From contig NZ_MSCW01000007.1 of NCBI RefSeq assembly GCF_001981305.1, positions 496,001 through 560,000 on the forward strand: DNA of 64,000 nucleotides, read 5' to 3'. This document shows positions 1 through 8,109 of this stretch, piece by piece. The stretch is from Marinobacter lutaoensis. GTDB lineage: Bacteria; Pseudomonadota; Gammaproteobacteria; Pseudomonadales; Oleiphilaceae. The position numbers were made by a program, and so were the translations under genes. Numbering within the stretch: position 1 is the stretch's first letter; each line of letters opens with the position of its first letter. Below the pieces are notes generated by a model. It searched no databases. It had not been told where the DNA came from and worked only from the letters and a program-made list of their open reading frames with translations.

Positions 1-1026
1 CAGCTCACCGATGTCCCGGCCCTGGTCCACCGCCCGGCGGAACTGTTCGACCAGGGTCATCAGGCCCCGCAGCGCCAGGTTGAAGCCCTGACCCGCCACC
101 GGATGCAGGGCATGGGCGGCGTTTCCGATCAGGGCCACCCCCGGGCGCACCGGTTCGTCCACCGTCACCAGCTTGAGCGGGTAATGGCTGCAGGCCCCGA
201 TCCGGGTGAAACGCCCGAGCCGCCAGCCAAAGCGTTCCTGAAGGCGGCGGCATTTGTCGTCATCGGGCAATGCCAGTACCTCCGCCAGATTGCGGTCGTC
301 CAGGGTCCAGACCAACGCCGACTGATGCCCGGCCCGTGTCGGCGAGCCGTGCGGCAACAAGGCCATGGGGCCAGATTCGTCGAAACGCTCGTAGGCGGTA
401 AAGCGGTGCGGCTCCGAGGTGGAGACATTGGCGATCAGGGCGTTCTGGCCATAGTCCTCAGTGCGGGTGCGAAATCCCAGCGTTTCCCGCAGGCCGGAGC
501 GGCCACCGTCAGCCACCACCAGACAGCGACCGGTGACCACCTGGTCCCGGCCCTCGCGCCGGACCGTCACGGCAACGCCCGTCGGGGCCGGCACCAGCCC
601 ACGCACCTCGGCCGGCGCCAGCCAGCGCACCGGTGTCTCCCGCAGAGCCGCGACCAGACACAGGCCCATCCAGCGGTTGTCGGCGACATAGCCCAAGGCA
701 TCCTGTCGGTGGTCCTCGGCGTGCAGGCGGGTGGCGCCGAAACGCCCCCGGTCGGACACGTGGATATGCCGGATCGGTGTGGCATGTTCGGACAACGCCG
801 GCCACAGCCCCAGCTGCTCAAAGATCAGCCGGGAGCCCCAGGCCAGCGCGGTGGAACGGGCGTCGTAGCTGGGCTGGTAGTCGTCCGGTGCGGCATCCGG
901 AGCCAGTGGATGGTTCTCCACCACGGTCACCCGCAGCTCCGGCACCAGCCGGGATACCGCCAGCGCCAGGCTGGCGCCGGCCAGGCCGCCACCAGCGATG
1001 ATCAGATCCGTCTCGACAGGGGTCAC
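1..1026 (-). CDS. ubiH: FAD-dependent 2-octaprenyl-6-methoxyphenol hydroxylase (ubiquinone biosynthesis), 3' end outside window
   Basis: Flavoprotein monooxygenase of the UbiH/COQ6 family, which hydroxylates the aromatic ring during ubiquinone synthesis. I read 342 codons from a GTG at 1026; the frame stays open to base 1, so the C-terminus is missing. The N-terminus has the FAD-binding motif GGGLAGAS (residues 12-19). Near the visible end is the second FAD motif, GNAAHALHPVAGQGFNLALR, which is nearly invariant in this family. The start overlaps the pepP stop as GTGA, so the two are probably translationally coupled, the usual pepP-ubiH arrangement. UbiF/UbiI-type paralogues are alternatives, but the position after pepP favours UbiH. 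Confidence 0.9.
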   Translation of the reverse strand, partial: MTPVETDLIIAGGGLAGASLALAVSRLVPELRVTVVENHPLAPDAAPDDYQPSYDARSTALAWGSRLIFEQLGLWPALSEHATPIRHIHVSDRGRFGATRLHAEDHRQDALGYVADNRWMGLCLVAALRETPVRWLAPAEVRGLVPAPTGVAVTVRREGRDQVVTGRCLVVADGGRSGLRETLGFRTRTEDYGQNALIANVSTSEPHRFTAYERFDESGPMALLPHGSPTRAGHQSALVWTLDDRNLAEVLALPDDDKCRRLQERFGWRLGRFTRIGACSHYPLKLVTVDEPVRPGVALIGNAAHALHPVAGQGFNLALRGLMTLVEQFRRAVDQGRDIGEL

Positions 1027-2348
1027 GATCCGTCCGCCATCAGGGCTTCAATATCGGCGATGGTCTTGGGCGCGTCGTCGGTCAGCACCCGGCAGCCGTC
1101 GCGGGTTACCACCACGTCGTCCTCGATGCGGATGCCGATCCCCCGCCACTTCGCATCCACGTCGGTGTTGTTCGGGGCGATGTAGAGCCCGGGCTCTACC
1201 GTCAGCACCATGCCCGGCTCCAGCTGACGCCAGGCATCGCCCACCTTGTAGTCGCCGACGTCGTGCACATCCAGGCCCAGCCAATGCCCGGTACGGTGCA
1301 TGTAAAAAGGCTTGTAGGCTTCCTGCTCGAGGGCGTCGTCCAGCGAACCGGACAACAGGCCGAGATCGAGCAGCCCCTGAGTGAGCACCCGTAGGGCCGC
1401 CTCGTGCGGATGGTTCCAGTGGTTGCCCGGGCGCACGGCATCGATCGCCGCGTACTGGGCCGCCAGCACCACCTCGTACAGCGCCTTCTGTTCAGGGCTG
1501 AAGCGACCGTTGACCGGGAATGTCCGGGTGATGTCCGAGGCATAGCACTCCAGCTCGCAACCGGCGTCGATCAGGACCAGGTCACCGTCCCGGAGCGGCG
1601 CTCGGTTCTCAATGTAGTGCAGGATGCAGGCATTGGCGCCACTGCCGACGATGGACGGATAGGCGGTGTCCCGGGCGCCATGCTCCATAAAGGTGTGGAT
1701 CAGTGCCGCCTCGAGGTGATACTCGTAGCCGCCCCGGCGGGCCCGGCGCATGGCGTTGCAGTGCGCCTCGGCACTGATTTTTCCGGCCCGGGCCATGACC
1801 CGGATCTCGGCGGGACTCTTGTACAGCCGGAGGTCGTGCAGCAGATGATCCAGCGCCACGAATTCCCCCGGCGGGTGGGCACCGGTGCGAACCTTGCTGC
1901 GCAGAGTTTTGACCCACTCCATCACCCGCTGGTCAAAACCCGGATCCCGGCCCAGGGGATAGTAGATCCGGCTGCGCCCCTCGATCATGCCCGGCAGGAT
2001 GTCGTCGATGTCCGAGATCGGGAAGGCGTCATCCAGGCCGTGGCGCTCAATCGCCCCTTCCGGACCACAGATGTAACCGTCCCAGAGCTCCTTCTCCGGA
2101 TTGCGCTCACGACAGAACAGCACCGCCTCGCCGTGGGCCCGCCCCGGAATCAACGCCAGCACCGCCTCCGGCTCGGCAAAGCCGGTGAGGTAGTGGAAGT
2201 CGCTGTCTTGGCGGAACGGGTGCAGCACGTCCCGGTTGCGCACCCGTTCCGGCGCACCCGGCAGAATGGCAATGCTGTCCGGAGCCATGCGTTCCATCAG
2301 CTTGCGGCGCCTTTCGGCAAATTCCTTGATGGGTATCATCGATGACAT
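1023..2348 (-). CDS. pepP: Xaa-Pro aminopeptidase
   Basis: Cytosolic M24B metallopeptidase of 441 aa that removes N-terminal residues preceding proline. The order is an N-terminal AMP_N domain (about residues 1-140) followed by a pita-bread catalytic domain. The five dinuclear-metal ligands can be placed in LIDAGCELECYASDITR (two Asp), the His of HRTGHWLGLDVHD, VEPGLY (Glu) and IRIEDDVV (Glu). The ATG at 2348 is preceded by a purine-rich GGGAGA. It lies between a UPF0149 gene and ubiH in the order common in gammaproteobacteria. Confidence 0.95.
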   Translation of the reverse strand: MSSMIPIKEFAERRRKLMERMAPDSIAILPGAPERVRNRDVLHPFRQDSDFHYLTGFAEPEAVLALIPGRAHGEAVLFCRERNPEKELWDGYICGPEGAIERHGLDDAFPISDIDDILPGMIEGRSRIYYPLGRDPGFDQRVMEWVKTLRSKVRTGAHPPGEFVALDHLLHDLRLYKSPAEIRVMARAGKISAEAHCNAMRRARRGGYEYHLEAALIHTFMEHGARDTAYPSIVGSGANACILHYIENRAPLRDGDLVLIDAGCELECYASDITRTFPVNGRFSPEQKALYEVVLAAQYAAIDAVRPGNHWNHPHEAALRVLTQGLLDLGLLSGSLDDALEQEAYKPFYMHRTGHWLGLDVHDVGDYKVGDAWRQLEPGMVLTVEPGLYIAPNNTDVDAKWRGIGIRIEDDVVVTRDGCRVLTDDAPKTIADIEALMADGS

Positions 2349-2379
2349 AGCGTCTCCCGTATCGGCCCGTTCCCGTTAG

Positions 2380-2979
2380 TTAGTGCAGGGTCCGGCCATC
2401 GGCGGCCGGCGCCTCCGGCGGATTGAACTCAGTAAATACGGCCAGTGCGCCCAAGCGGACATACTCGGTGATTTCCAGCAATTGATGCTCGCTGTCCTCG
2501 TCGGCCTCCTCATCCTCGGACAGTTGGCTGATCGCCACCATGTCCTCGATCAACTCCCGGATCTCCTCCGGAGCCTGACCAAGGGAGGCACCGGCCGACA
2601 GTGCCATGCCGTCGAGAAAACCCCGGACCCAGGCGACCAGGGCTTCCAGGCGCTGGTTCAGGGCGTAGTCGTCGTCCGGCAGCAGTGGGTGGAAACTCAG
2701 ATCGGCCGATTGCAGCAGGGCCAGGGTTTTCTGGTACGCCTGATTCATGAACGGCGCCAGATCCGAGGACGCCTCGGCAGCCTGTTCGGAAAGGCCCATA
2801 TGCTCGCACACCATGGCCAGCCACTCCGCTTCATCGATTCGAGCCCCGGTGGCCAGACGGCCGCACAGGAGACCATGCAGTTCCGAGGGGTGGCTGAAGG
2901 CTTGGTGGGCCGTGAAAACGTTCGCCCAACGCTCAAATTCGGCCGCGCGGGCGGCGGACGCAGTGTCGGATTCTGACAT
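2380..2979 (-). CDS. UPF0149 family protein (YgfB-like)
   Basis: Small acidic, helical cytoplasmic protein of 199 aa in the UPF0149/YgfB family. The family is conserved upstream of pepP-ubiH. The middle holds the typical stretch LHGLLCGRLATG and the later VRGFLDGM. The C-terminal half is rich in Asp and Glu (SEDEEADEDSE). I chose the ATG at 2979 (MSESD); an in-frame ATG at 2997 would add six residues. It lies 31 bases upstream of pepP and is likely cotranscribed with it. A homologue in Pseudomonas affects beta-lactam tolerance; nothing in the sequence shows that role here. Confidence 0.85.
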   Translation of the reverse strand: MSESDTASAARAAEFERWANVFTAHQAFSHPSELHGLLCGRLATGARIDEAEWLAMVCEHMGLSEQAAEASSDLAPFMNQAYQKTLALLQSADLSFHPLLPDDDYALNQRLEALVAWVRGFLDGMALSAGASLGQAPEEIRELIEDMVAISQLSEDEEADEDSEHQLLEITEYVRLGALAVFTEFNPPEAPAADGRTLH

Positions 2980-3089
2980 GAACCTAGACAACCCCATGTA
3001 TTGGTGAGTGAAGCCTCTATCCTAGCATTGAGGCCGCATCAAGGCACTGGACTTGCCCGTTTGTCTCTCCTCTCGCAGCCCGAGAAAAA

Positions 3090-3108
3090 TATGTTATAAC
3101 GTACCAAA
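3090..3108. promoter_or_regulatory. Putative Zur (zinc uptake regulator) box
   Basis: The sequence TGTTATAACGTACCA matches the gammaproteobacterial Zur core TGTTAT-N3-ATAACA in the left half and four of six positions in the right half. It ends 18 bases before the His-rich protein start. A stronger copy of the same motif precedes the zinc ABC operon at 58812. Operator function is inferred from motif and context. Confidence 0.55.
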
Positions 3109-3126
3109 CCTAATCGGAGACCTCGT

Positions 3127-3774
<648 letters not shown>

Positions 3775-3781
3775 GGTTCCG

Positions 3782-4288
3782 CTATTGTTCGTAGGGGGTC
3801 ACCTTGTCCGCCACCATAGAATAGGACGAGGTGCCGACCGCGTGCTCGGTTCGCTCGATCTTCAAGGTGCCCTCGACCCAGATGGGGTCGAACAGGGCCT
3901 CCAGATAAAAGCCGGGGGCGTAGGTGACGTGGATGATCTGATTCGGTGGCGGCGGCGGCACGTGAATACACGCGCCGTAATAGGGGACCAGGAAGAACTC
4001 CAGGATCTTCATGTCCTGTGTGGTTTTCAGGGGCACCACGAAGCCGGGAATACGGCCCTCGACATTGGCCATTTCCGGCACCACCCGACCGGTCATGATC
4101 TCATCCGGCAGCAGGGCCGGGCCGTCGCCCTCGTGCACGATTTCTGGCATATTCTCGAGCAACGCGAGGTCCTCCGCGGGCATCAGCTCCAGCCAGTCGA
4201 TTTCACGGAGCTCGGCGGTAACCGGCAACGCCGTCAGACAAAACAACCACACGAACAGCGGGCGCCAAACACGGCGAACGGACATCAT
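3782..4288 (-). CDS. DUF3299 periplasmic protein
   Basis: A 168-aa exported protein with an N-terminal hydrophobic signal (MMSVRRVWRPLFVWLFCL) and a DUF3299 body. Conserved features include IPGFVVPL and FFLVPYYGACIHVPPPPPNQ, with a Cys and His that could bind metal. I chose the ATG at 4288 because an AGAGG lies at suitable distance; upstream codons give no plausible signal peptide. It converges on the His-rich gene, seven bases apart, and diverges from the ABC ATPase. DUF3299 proteins commonly sit beside DUF2796 and MacB-like ABC genes, so I infer a shared zinc-related system. Molecular function is unknown. Confidence 0.8.
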   Translation of the reverse strand: MMSVRRVWRPLFVWLFCLTALPVTAELREIDWLELMPAEDLALLENMPEIVHEGDGPALLPDEIMTGRVVPEMANVEGRIPGFVVPLKTTQDMKILEFFLVPYYGACIHVPPPPPNQIIHVTYAPGFYLEALFDPIWVEGTLKIERTEHAVGTSSYSMVADKVTPYEQ

Positions 4289-4359
4289 CACGAACCTCTG
4301 CCAGTAACATCCGGGGACAGCAAACCCCGCCATCTTACACCGTACGCGCGGCGACCAAC

Positions 4360-5082
4360 ATGACTGAGACGCAAGATACCGCACCGGCACCGGCTGAGCC
4401 ACCAGCGCCGGCCCTGCGAACACGGGACCTGAGCTTCCGCTGGCAGCCTGACCAGCCCAGACTCCGGTTTCCGGACCTGGAACTGCCCCGGGGCGAGCAC
4501 CTGTTCCTGCAGGGGGCCAGCGGCAGCGGCAAGAGCACCCTGCTCGGCCTGATCTGCGGCCTGCAGCGCCCCGATACGGGCCAAATTCAGGTGTTGGACC
4601 AGGATCTGGGGCAGCTGCGGCGCGGCGCCCTGGACCGATTCCGGGCGAACCATCTGGGGATCATTTTCCAACAGTTCAACTTGGTGCCCTACCTGAGCGC
4701 ACTGGCCAACGTCACCCTGCCCTGTCGGCTGTCGCCCGAGCGCCGGGCTCGGGCTCTCCCGGCCCCTGAACCGGCTGCCCGGGCCCTGCTGAAACAGCTT
4801 GATATCCCGGAAGACCACTGGCACCGCAAAGTCACCGGCCTGTCCATCGGCCAGCAGCAACGGGTGGCCGCGGCCCGGGCGCTGATCGGGGCGCCGCCGC
4901 TGATCCTGGCCGATGAGCCCACCTCTGCCCTGGATACCGACAATCGGGATCGGTTCCTCGACCTACTGCTGGGGCTGGCGCGGGAACACCGCATCGCGGT
5001 GGTGTTCGTCAGCCATGACCCAAGCCTCGGTCACCACTTCCATCACCACGTCCGCCTCGGGAGATCGCACCATGAACGCTAG
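4360..5082 (+). CDS. ABC transporter ATPase, MacB/LolD type
   Basis: A 240-aa nucleotide-binding subunit. Walker A is GASGSGKST, the Q-loop is in FQQFN, the signature is LSIGQQQRV and Walker B is LILADEPTSALD, followed by a switch His in FVSHDPS. The LolD/MacB subfamily couples to FtsX-like permeases that do mechanical work rather than form a classical pore. Its last codons overlap the permease start by 11 bases. The location suggests the ZrgABCDE-like module; no substrate can be read from the sequence. Confidence 0.85.
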   Translation: MTETQDTAPAPAEPPAPALRTRDLSFRWQPDQPRLRFPDLELPRGEHLFLQGASGSGKSTLLGLICGLQRPDTGQIQVLDQDLGQLRRGALDRFRANHLGIIFQQFNLVPYLSALANVTLPCRLSPERRARALPAPEPAARALLKQLDIPEDHWHRKVTGLSIGQQQRVAAARALIGAPPLILADEPTSALDTDNRDRFLDLLLGLAREHRIAVVFVSHDPSLGHHFHHHVRLGRSHHER

Positions 5083-6343
5083 GCTAGCCCTGGACTTGGC
5101 CCTGGCCAGCCTCTGGCACCGGCGCCGCGTGCTGGCCCTGGCCTGCCTGACCCTGACCCTGAGCGTGAGCCTGCTGTTGGGCATCCAATACCTGCGTACC
5201 GAGGTCCGGCACACGTTCACCAGCACCATCAACGGCACCGACCTGATCGTCGGTGCCCGCAGCGGCCCCCTGAACCTGCTGCTTTACACGGTGTTCCATA
5301 TCGGCAACGCCACCAACAACATCCGTTGGTCCACCTTCCAGGCGCTCGAAGCCGACGACCGCATCGACTGGCTGGTCCCCATCTCCCTGGGCGACAGCTA
5401 CCGGGGCTATCGGGTGGTCGCCACCGACCGGCGCTTTCTGGATCATTTCCGCTACGGCCAGGATCAGCCGCTGCGCCTGGCAAGCGGCCACTGGTTCAGC
5501 GACATGTTTGACGTGGTGCTGGGCGCCAGCGTGGCCCGGGAACTGGGGCATCAGCTCGATGACCAGATCATCCTATCCCACGGCGGAGGCCGGACCAGCT
5601 TCGTCACCCATGCCGCCACGCCGTTTCGGGTCAGCGGCATTCTGGCCGCCACCGGCACCCCGGTGGATCAGGGGGTATACATCAGCCTGGACGGCATGGA
5701 AGCCATCCATGTCGGCTGGGAGTCGGGCATCGCCGCCCCCGGGCGCACCCTGACGCCGGAGCAGGCCCGCCAGCGCACGTTCACGCCGGGGGCCATCACC
5801 GCCATTTACATCGGCCTGAAGAATCCGGTGCTGACGTTCCGGGTACAGCGGGCAATCAACGAGTTCGAAGGCGAGCCCCTGAGTGCCATCCTGCCAGGAG
5901 TGGCACTCAGCGAACTCTGGCGCCTGATGGGCCAGTTCGAACGGGCACTGCTGGCGATCACCGGCTTCGTGGTGATCACCAGCCTGGCCGGCCTGGCCGC
6001 CGTGCTGCTCACACTCCAGGCACAACGGGCTCACGAGGTTGCCGTCCTCCGGGCCACCGGCGCGTCGCCGGCGCTGATCGGCGCGCTCCAGGTCATCGAG
6101 TGCGTGACCCTGGCCTTGGTATCCTGCGGCCTGGCCGTGGCGATCGGCGCCCTGACCCTGGCTCTGCTGTCCCCCTGGCTGCTGGACAGCTACGGCCTGA
6201 ACCTGCGTCTGCGTCCTCTGGATCTGGCCGAATGGGGACTGCTGGCGGCCGTGCCGGTGGCGGCGCTGTTGGTTGGCCTGGTTCCTGCCCTGAGCGGCTG
6301 GCGACAGAGTCGGGCGGGCTGGGGCGGCGCCCGTCCCGGGTGA
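5072..6343 (+). CDS. ABC transporter permease, FtsX/MacB-like
   Basis: A 423-aa membrane protein with the MacB/FtsX plan: one N-terminal transmembrane helix (LALACLTLTLSVSLLLGI), a large periplasmic domain (about residues 45-280), then three C-terminal helices. The ATG at 5072 overlaps the ATPase gene by 11 bases, so an upstream extension in this frame, which would run antiparallel to no known domain, is not accepted. Motifs such as VAVLRATGASP are typical of the FtsX domain. Probably works with the preceding ATPase and the neighbouring periplasmic proteins. Confidence 0.85.
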   Translation: MNARLALDLALASLWHRRRVLALACLTLTLSVSLLLGIQYLRTEVRHTFTSTINGTDLIVGARSGPLNLLLYTVFHIGNATNNIRWSTFQALEADDRIDWLVPISLGDSYRGYRVVATDRRFLDHFRYGQDQPLRLASGHWFSDMFDVVLGASVARELGHQLDDQIILSHGGGRTSFVTHAATPFRVSGILAATGTPVDQGVYISLDGMEAIHVGWESGIAAPGRTLTPEQARQRTFTPGAITAIYIGLKNPVLTFRVQRAINEFEGEPLSAILPGVALSELWRLMGQFERALLAITGFVVITSLAGLAAVLLTLQAQRAHEVAVLRATGASPALIGALQVIECVTLALVSCGLAVAIGALTLALLSPWLLDSYGLNLRLRPLDLAEWGLLAAVPVAALLVGLVPALSGWRQSRAGWGGARPG

Positions 6344-6380
6344 CACCGGTCACGGACCCGGGCGATGACAAGCCTGTAAA

Positions 6381-6409
6381 TTGACCGGGTTACGGTGCAC
6401 ACTTATAGT
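6381..6409 (+). promoter_or_regulatory. Sigma-70 promoter for the TIGR02449-zapA operon
   Basis: TTGACC (6381) and TATAGT (6404) are separated by 17 bases, close to consensus. The site lies 36 bases before the TIGR02449 start. Confidence 0.65.
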
Positions 6410-6444
6410 TAATCGCATTCACAACCACCAATGCTGGGCAGGTC

Positions 6445-6651
6445 ATGGAACAGTCCGAAGTACAGGCATTAGCAGACAAGCTGGACAAGCTCATCGAGCG
6501 CTGCGAAAAACTGGAGCGCGACAATGCGATGCTGCGGGCGCTGCAGGATGACTGGAACCGGGAACGGGCCCAGCTGATGCACAAGAACGACCTGGCCAAG
6601 AACAAGATCGAAGCCATGATCGGCCGCCTGCGGGCACTGGAGCACCACTGA
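6445..6651 (+). CDS. TIGR02449 family coiled-coil protein
   Basis: A 68-aa, almost entirely helical and charged protein, predicted coiled coil throughout (LADKLDKLIERCEKLERDN). This family (TIGR02449) lies immediately upstream of zapA in many gammaproteobacteria and resembles ZapB in size and character. The stop overlaps the zapA start (TGATG), indicating translational coupling. A role with ZapA at the division ring is inference from position. Confidence 0.85.
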   Translation: MEQSEVQALADKLDKLIERCEKLERDNAMLRALQDDWNRERAQLMHKNDLAKNKIEAMIGRLRALEHH

Positions 6652-6947
6652 TGTCTCAGAAATCCACCACCGTCGAGGTGAAGATTCTCGACAAGGAGTA
6701 CCTGGTTGCCTGCCCGGAAGAAGAACGCGAGGCCCTGATCCGGGCGGCCAGGCACCTGGACGGCAAGATGCGGGAGATCCGCTCCAGCGGCAAGGTCTTC
6801 GGCGTCGAGCGGATCGCGGTGATGGCGGCCCTGAACATCACCCATGAACTGCTGGAGCGGGACTCCATGTCGGACGCCACCAGTGCCATCCTCAAGGCCA
6901 TGGGCAGCAAGCTTGACCAGGCTCTCGGGGAAAACGGCAATCATTGA
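6651..6947 (+). CDS. zapA: Cell division protein ZapA
   Basis: A 98-aa FtsZ-ring-associated protein that bundles FtsZ filaments. The N-terminal globular part holds VEVKILDKEYLVACPEEE, a standard ZapA opening, and the C-terminal half forms the dimerising helix. Length matches the family (about 100 aa). It is coupled to the upstream TIGR02449 gene and followed by 6S RNA and the folate cyclo-ligase gene, the classic zapA-ssrS-ygfA arrangement. Confidence 0.95.
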   Translation: MSQKSTTVEVKILDKEYLVACPEEEREALIRAARHLDGKMREIRSSGKVFGVERIAVMAALNITHELLERDSMSDATSAILKAMGSKLDQALGENGNH

Positions 6948-6961
6948 TTACCGATCAGGTG

Positions 6962-6992
6962 TTGCAATCCGCCCCGGGGCTACCCGTATAAT
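6962..6992 (+). promoter_or_regulatory. Putative promoter of 6S RNA
   Basis: A perfect TATAAT lies at 6987-6992, with TTGCAA at 6962-6967 (19-base spacer, somewhat long). Initiation about eight bases downstream would give the predicted 6S RNA 5' end. Confidence 0.55.
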
Positions 6993-6999
6993 GGTCACA

Positions 7000-7178
7000 A
7001 CTTCCTGGGCTGTTCGCGATGGTCGGATACGTCCTCGAGCCGATGCGCACTACCCAGGTGGCTACTTCAGGGCATTGTGAGCACGTCCCCGACGGGGAAA
7101 GCCTAATATGTCACAGCGGCCACCAACCTTGAACCTTGGGTTCAAGGGCCACATCCGATAACGGCAGCCCGGGAAGCT
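7000..7178 (+). ncRNA. ssrS: 6S RNA
   Basis: Regulatory RNA that mimics an open promoter and sequesters sigma-70 RNA polymerase. The ends pair (CTTCCTGGGCTG at 7001 with CAGCCCGGGAAG at 7165), forming the closing stem. The 3' half contains the conserved block CCTTGAACCTTGGGTTCAAGG, seen here as CCTTGAACC and GGGTTCAAGGG around 7128-7148, nearly as in E. coli. Its position between zapA and the 5-formyl-THF cyclo-ligase gene is diagnostic. Exact ends are estimated. Confidence 0.9.
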
Positions 7179-7183
7179 TTACC

Positions 7184-7855
7184 TTGAACACCTTTCCCCA
7201 CCCTCGGTCCTTTGCGCCCCATCCCGATACTCTGGATCGCAGCCAGTTGCGCAAGCACCTGCGGAGTCTGCGCCGAGCCCTGTCGTTCGAGCAGCAGCAA
7301 CAGGCGGCCGAGGCGCTGGCCCTGAACCTGCTGCGGCACCCGGACCTGTACCGGGCACGCCATGTCGCGGTGTACCTGCCCAACGACGGCGAGATTGATC
7401 CCCGGCCTTACGTCGACCTGGCCCGGCGCCGGGGCGTCCATTTCTACCTGCCGGTGCTGCACCCCATCCATACCGGCCGACTGGTGTTCAGCCCCTATGA
7501 TGATGGTGTGGTATTACGACCGAACCGTTTCGGCATCCCCGAGCCCGAGTTCCGGCACGGCCTGCGCCGACCGGTCTGGGCCCTGGATGCGGTTCTGTTT
7601 CCGCTGGTGGGGTTTGACGAGCAGGGCGGGCGCCTGGGCATGGGCGGGGGCTTCTACGACCGGACGTTTGCCTTCAGCCGGCATCGGCCAAGACTGGCGC
7701 CCAAGCTGATCGGCCTGGCCCATGAGTGTCAGAAAGTGACGGCGTTGCCCATCGAACCGTGGGATGTGCCCCTGCACGGGGTGGTGACGGACCGGCGTTG
7801 TTACCGGTTCAGCACCGCCTCGCCGGCCGGAGCCCCCACGGTGACGGGCTCCTGA
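7184..7855 (+). CDS. 5-formyltetrahydrofolate cyclo-ligase
   Basis: Converts 5-formyl-THF to 5,10-methenyl-THF using ATP (YgfA family). The ATP-binding signature appears as GGRLGMGGGFYDRTF near the C-terminus, and the N-terminus has the usual LRKHLRSLRRALS helix. Start choice is uncertain: no ATG is available in the N-terminal region. I chose TTG at 7184 because an earlier TTG at 7136 lies within the conserved 6S RNA. The product would be 223 aa, slightly longer than usual. Its 3' end overlaps a small minus-strand ORF by 55 bases. Confidence 0.88.
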   Translation: MNTFPHPRSFAPHPDTLDRSQLRKHLRSLRRALSFEQQQQAAEALALNLLRHPDLYRARHVAVYLPNDGEIDPRPYVDLARRRGVHFYLPVLHPIHTGRLVFSPYDDGVVLRPNRFGIPEPEFRHGLRRPVWALDAVLFPLVGFDEQGGRLGMGGGFYDRTFAFSRHRPRLAPKLIGLAHECQKVTALPIEPWDVPLHGVVTDRRCYRFSTASPAGAPTVTGS

Positions 7856-7962
7856 TCGCGGGACGTGTCCTCGGATGCCTGGATCGATGTGAACCCGGTA
7901 ATCACGAGACCGGCGGCAAAGATCAGCACAATGGCTTTGATGATGTCAGGCCTGCCGCCCAT
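7801..7962 (-). CDS. Small single-span membrane protein, 53 aa
   Basis: A 53-codon ORF starting at ATG 7962. It reads a short polar N-terminus (MGGRPDIIK), one hydrophobic helix (AIVLIFAAGLVITGF) and a polar tail with ASEDTSRDQEP. Codon use is GC-rich and like that of neighbours. It overlaps the end of the cyclo-ligase gene tail-to-tail and lies downstream of ilvA on the same strand, about 150 bases away. I do not recognise a named family. The well-formed charge-helix-charge layout makes it a plausible real protein. Confidence 0.55.
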   Translation of the reverse strand: MGGRPDIIKAIVLIFAAGLVITGFTSIQASEDTSRDQEPVTVGAPAGEAVLNR

Positions 7963-8089
7963 GGTCGTGATACCCTCGGATCAAGGTGGTTGGTAAACAG
8001 TCGGAAAATCAGCCAGCTATTCCGGCTTTGCAGAATTAGACGAAAGACTAACACGCAACTTCATTTTTACAATTTTTCACGGGTTAAAG

Positions 8090-8108
8090 TTCGGTAACCT
8101 TCACCGAA
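8090..8108 (-). terminator. Weak terminator-like hairpin after ilvA
   Basis: TTCGGT and ACCGAA form a six-base-pair stem with a seven-base loop directly at the ilvA stop. On the minus strand it is followed by CTTTAACC, not a strong U tract. Confidence 0.35.
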
Positions 8109-8109
8109 T

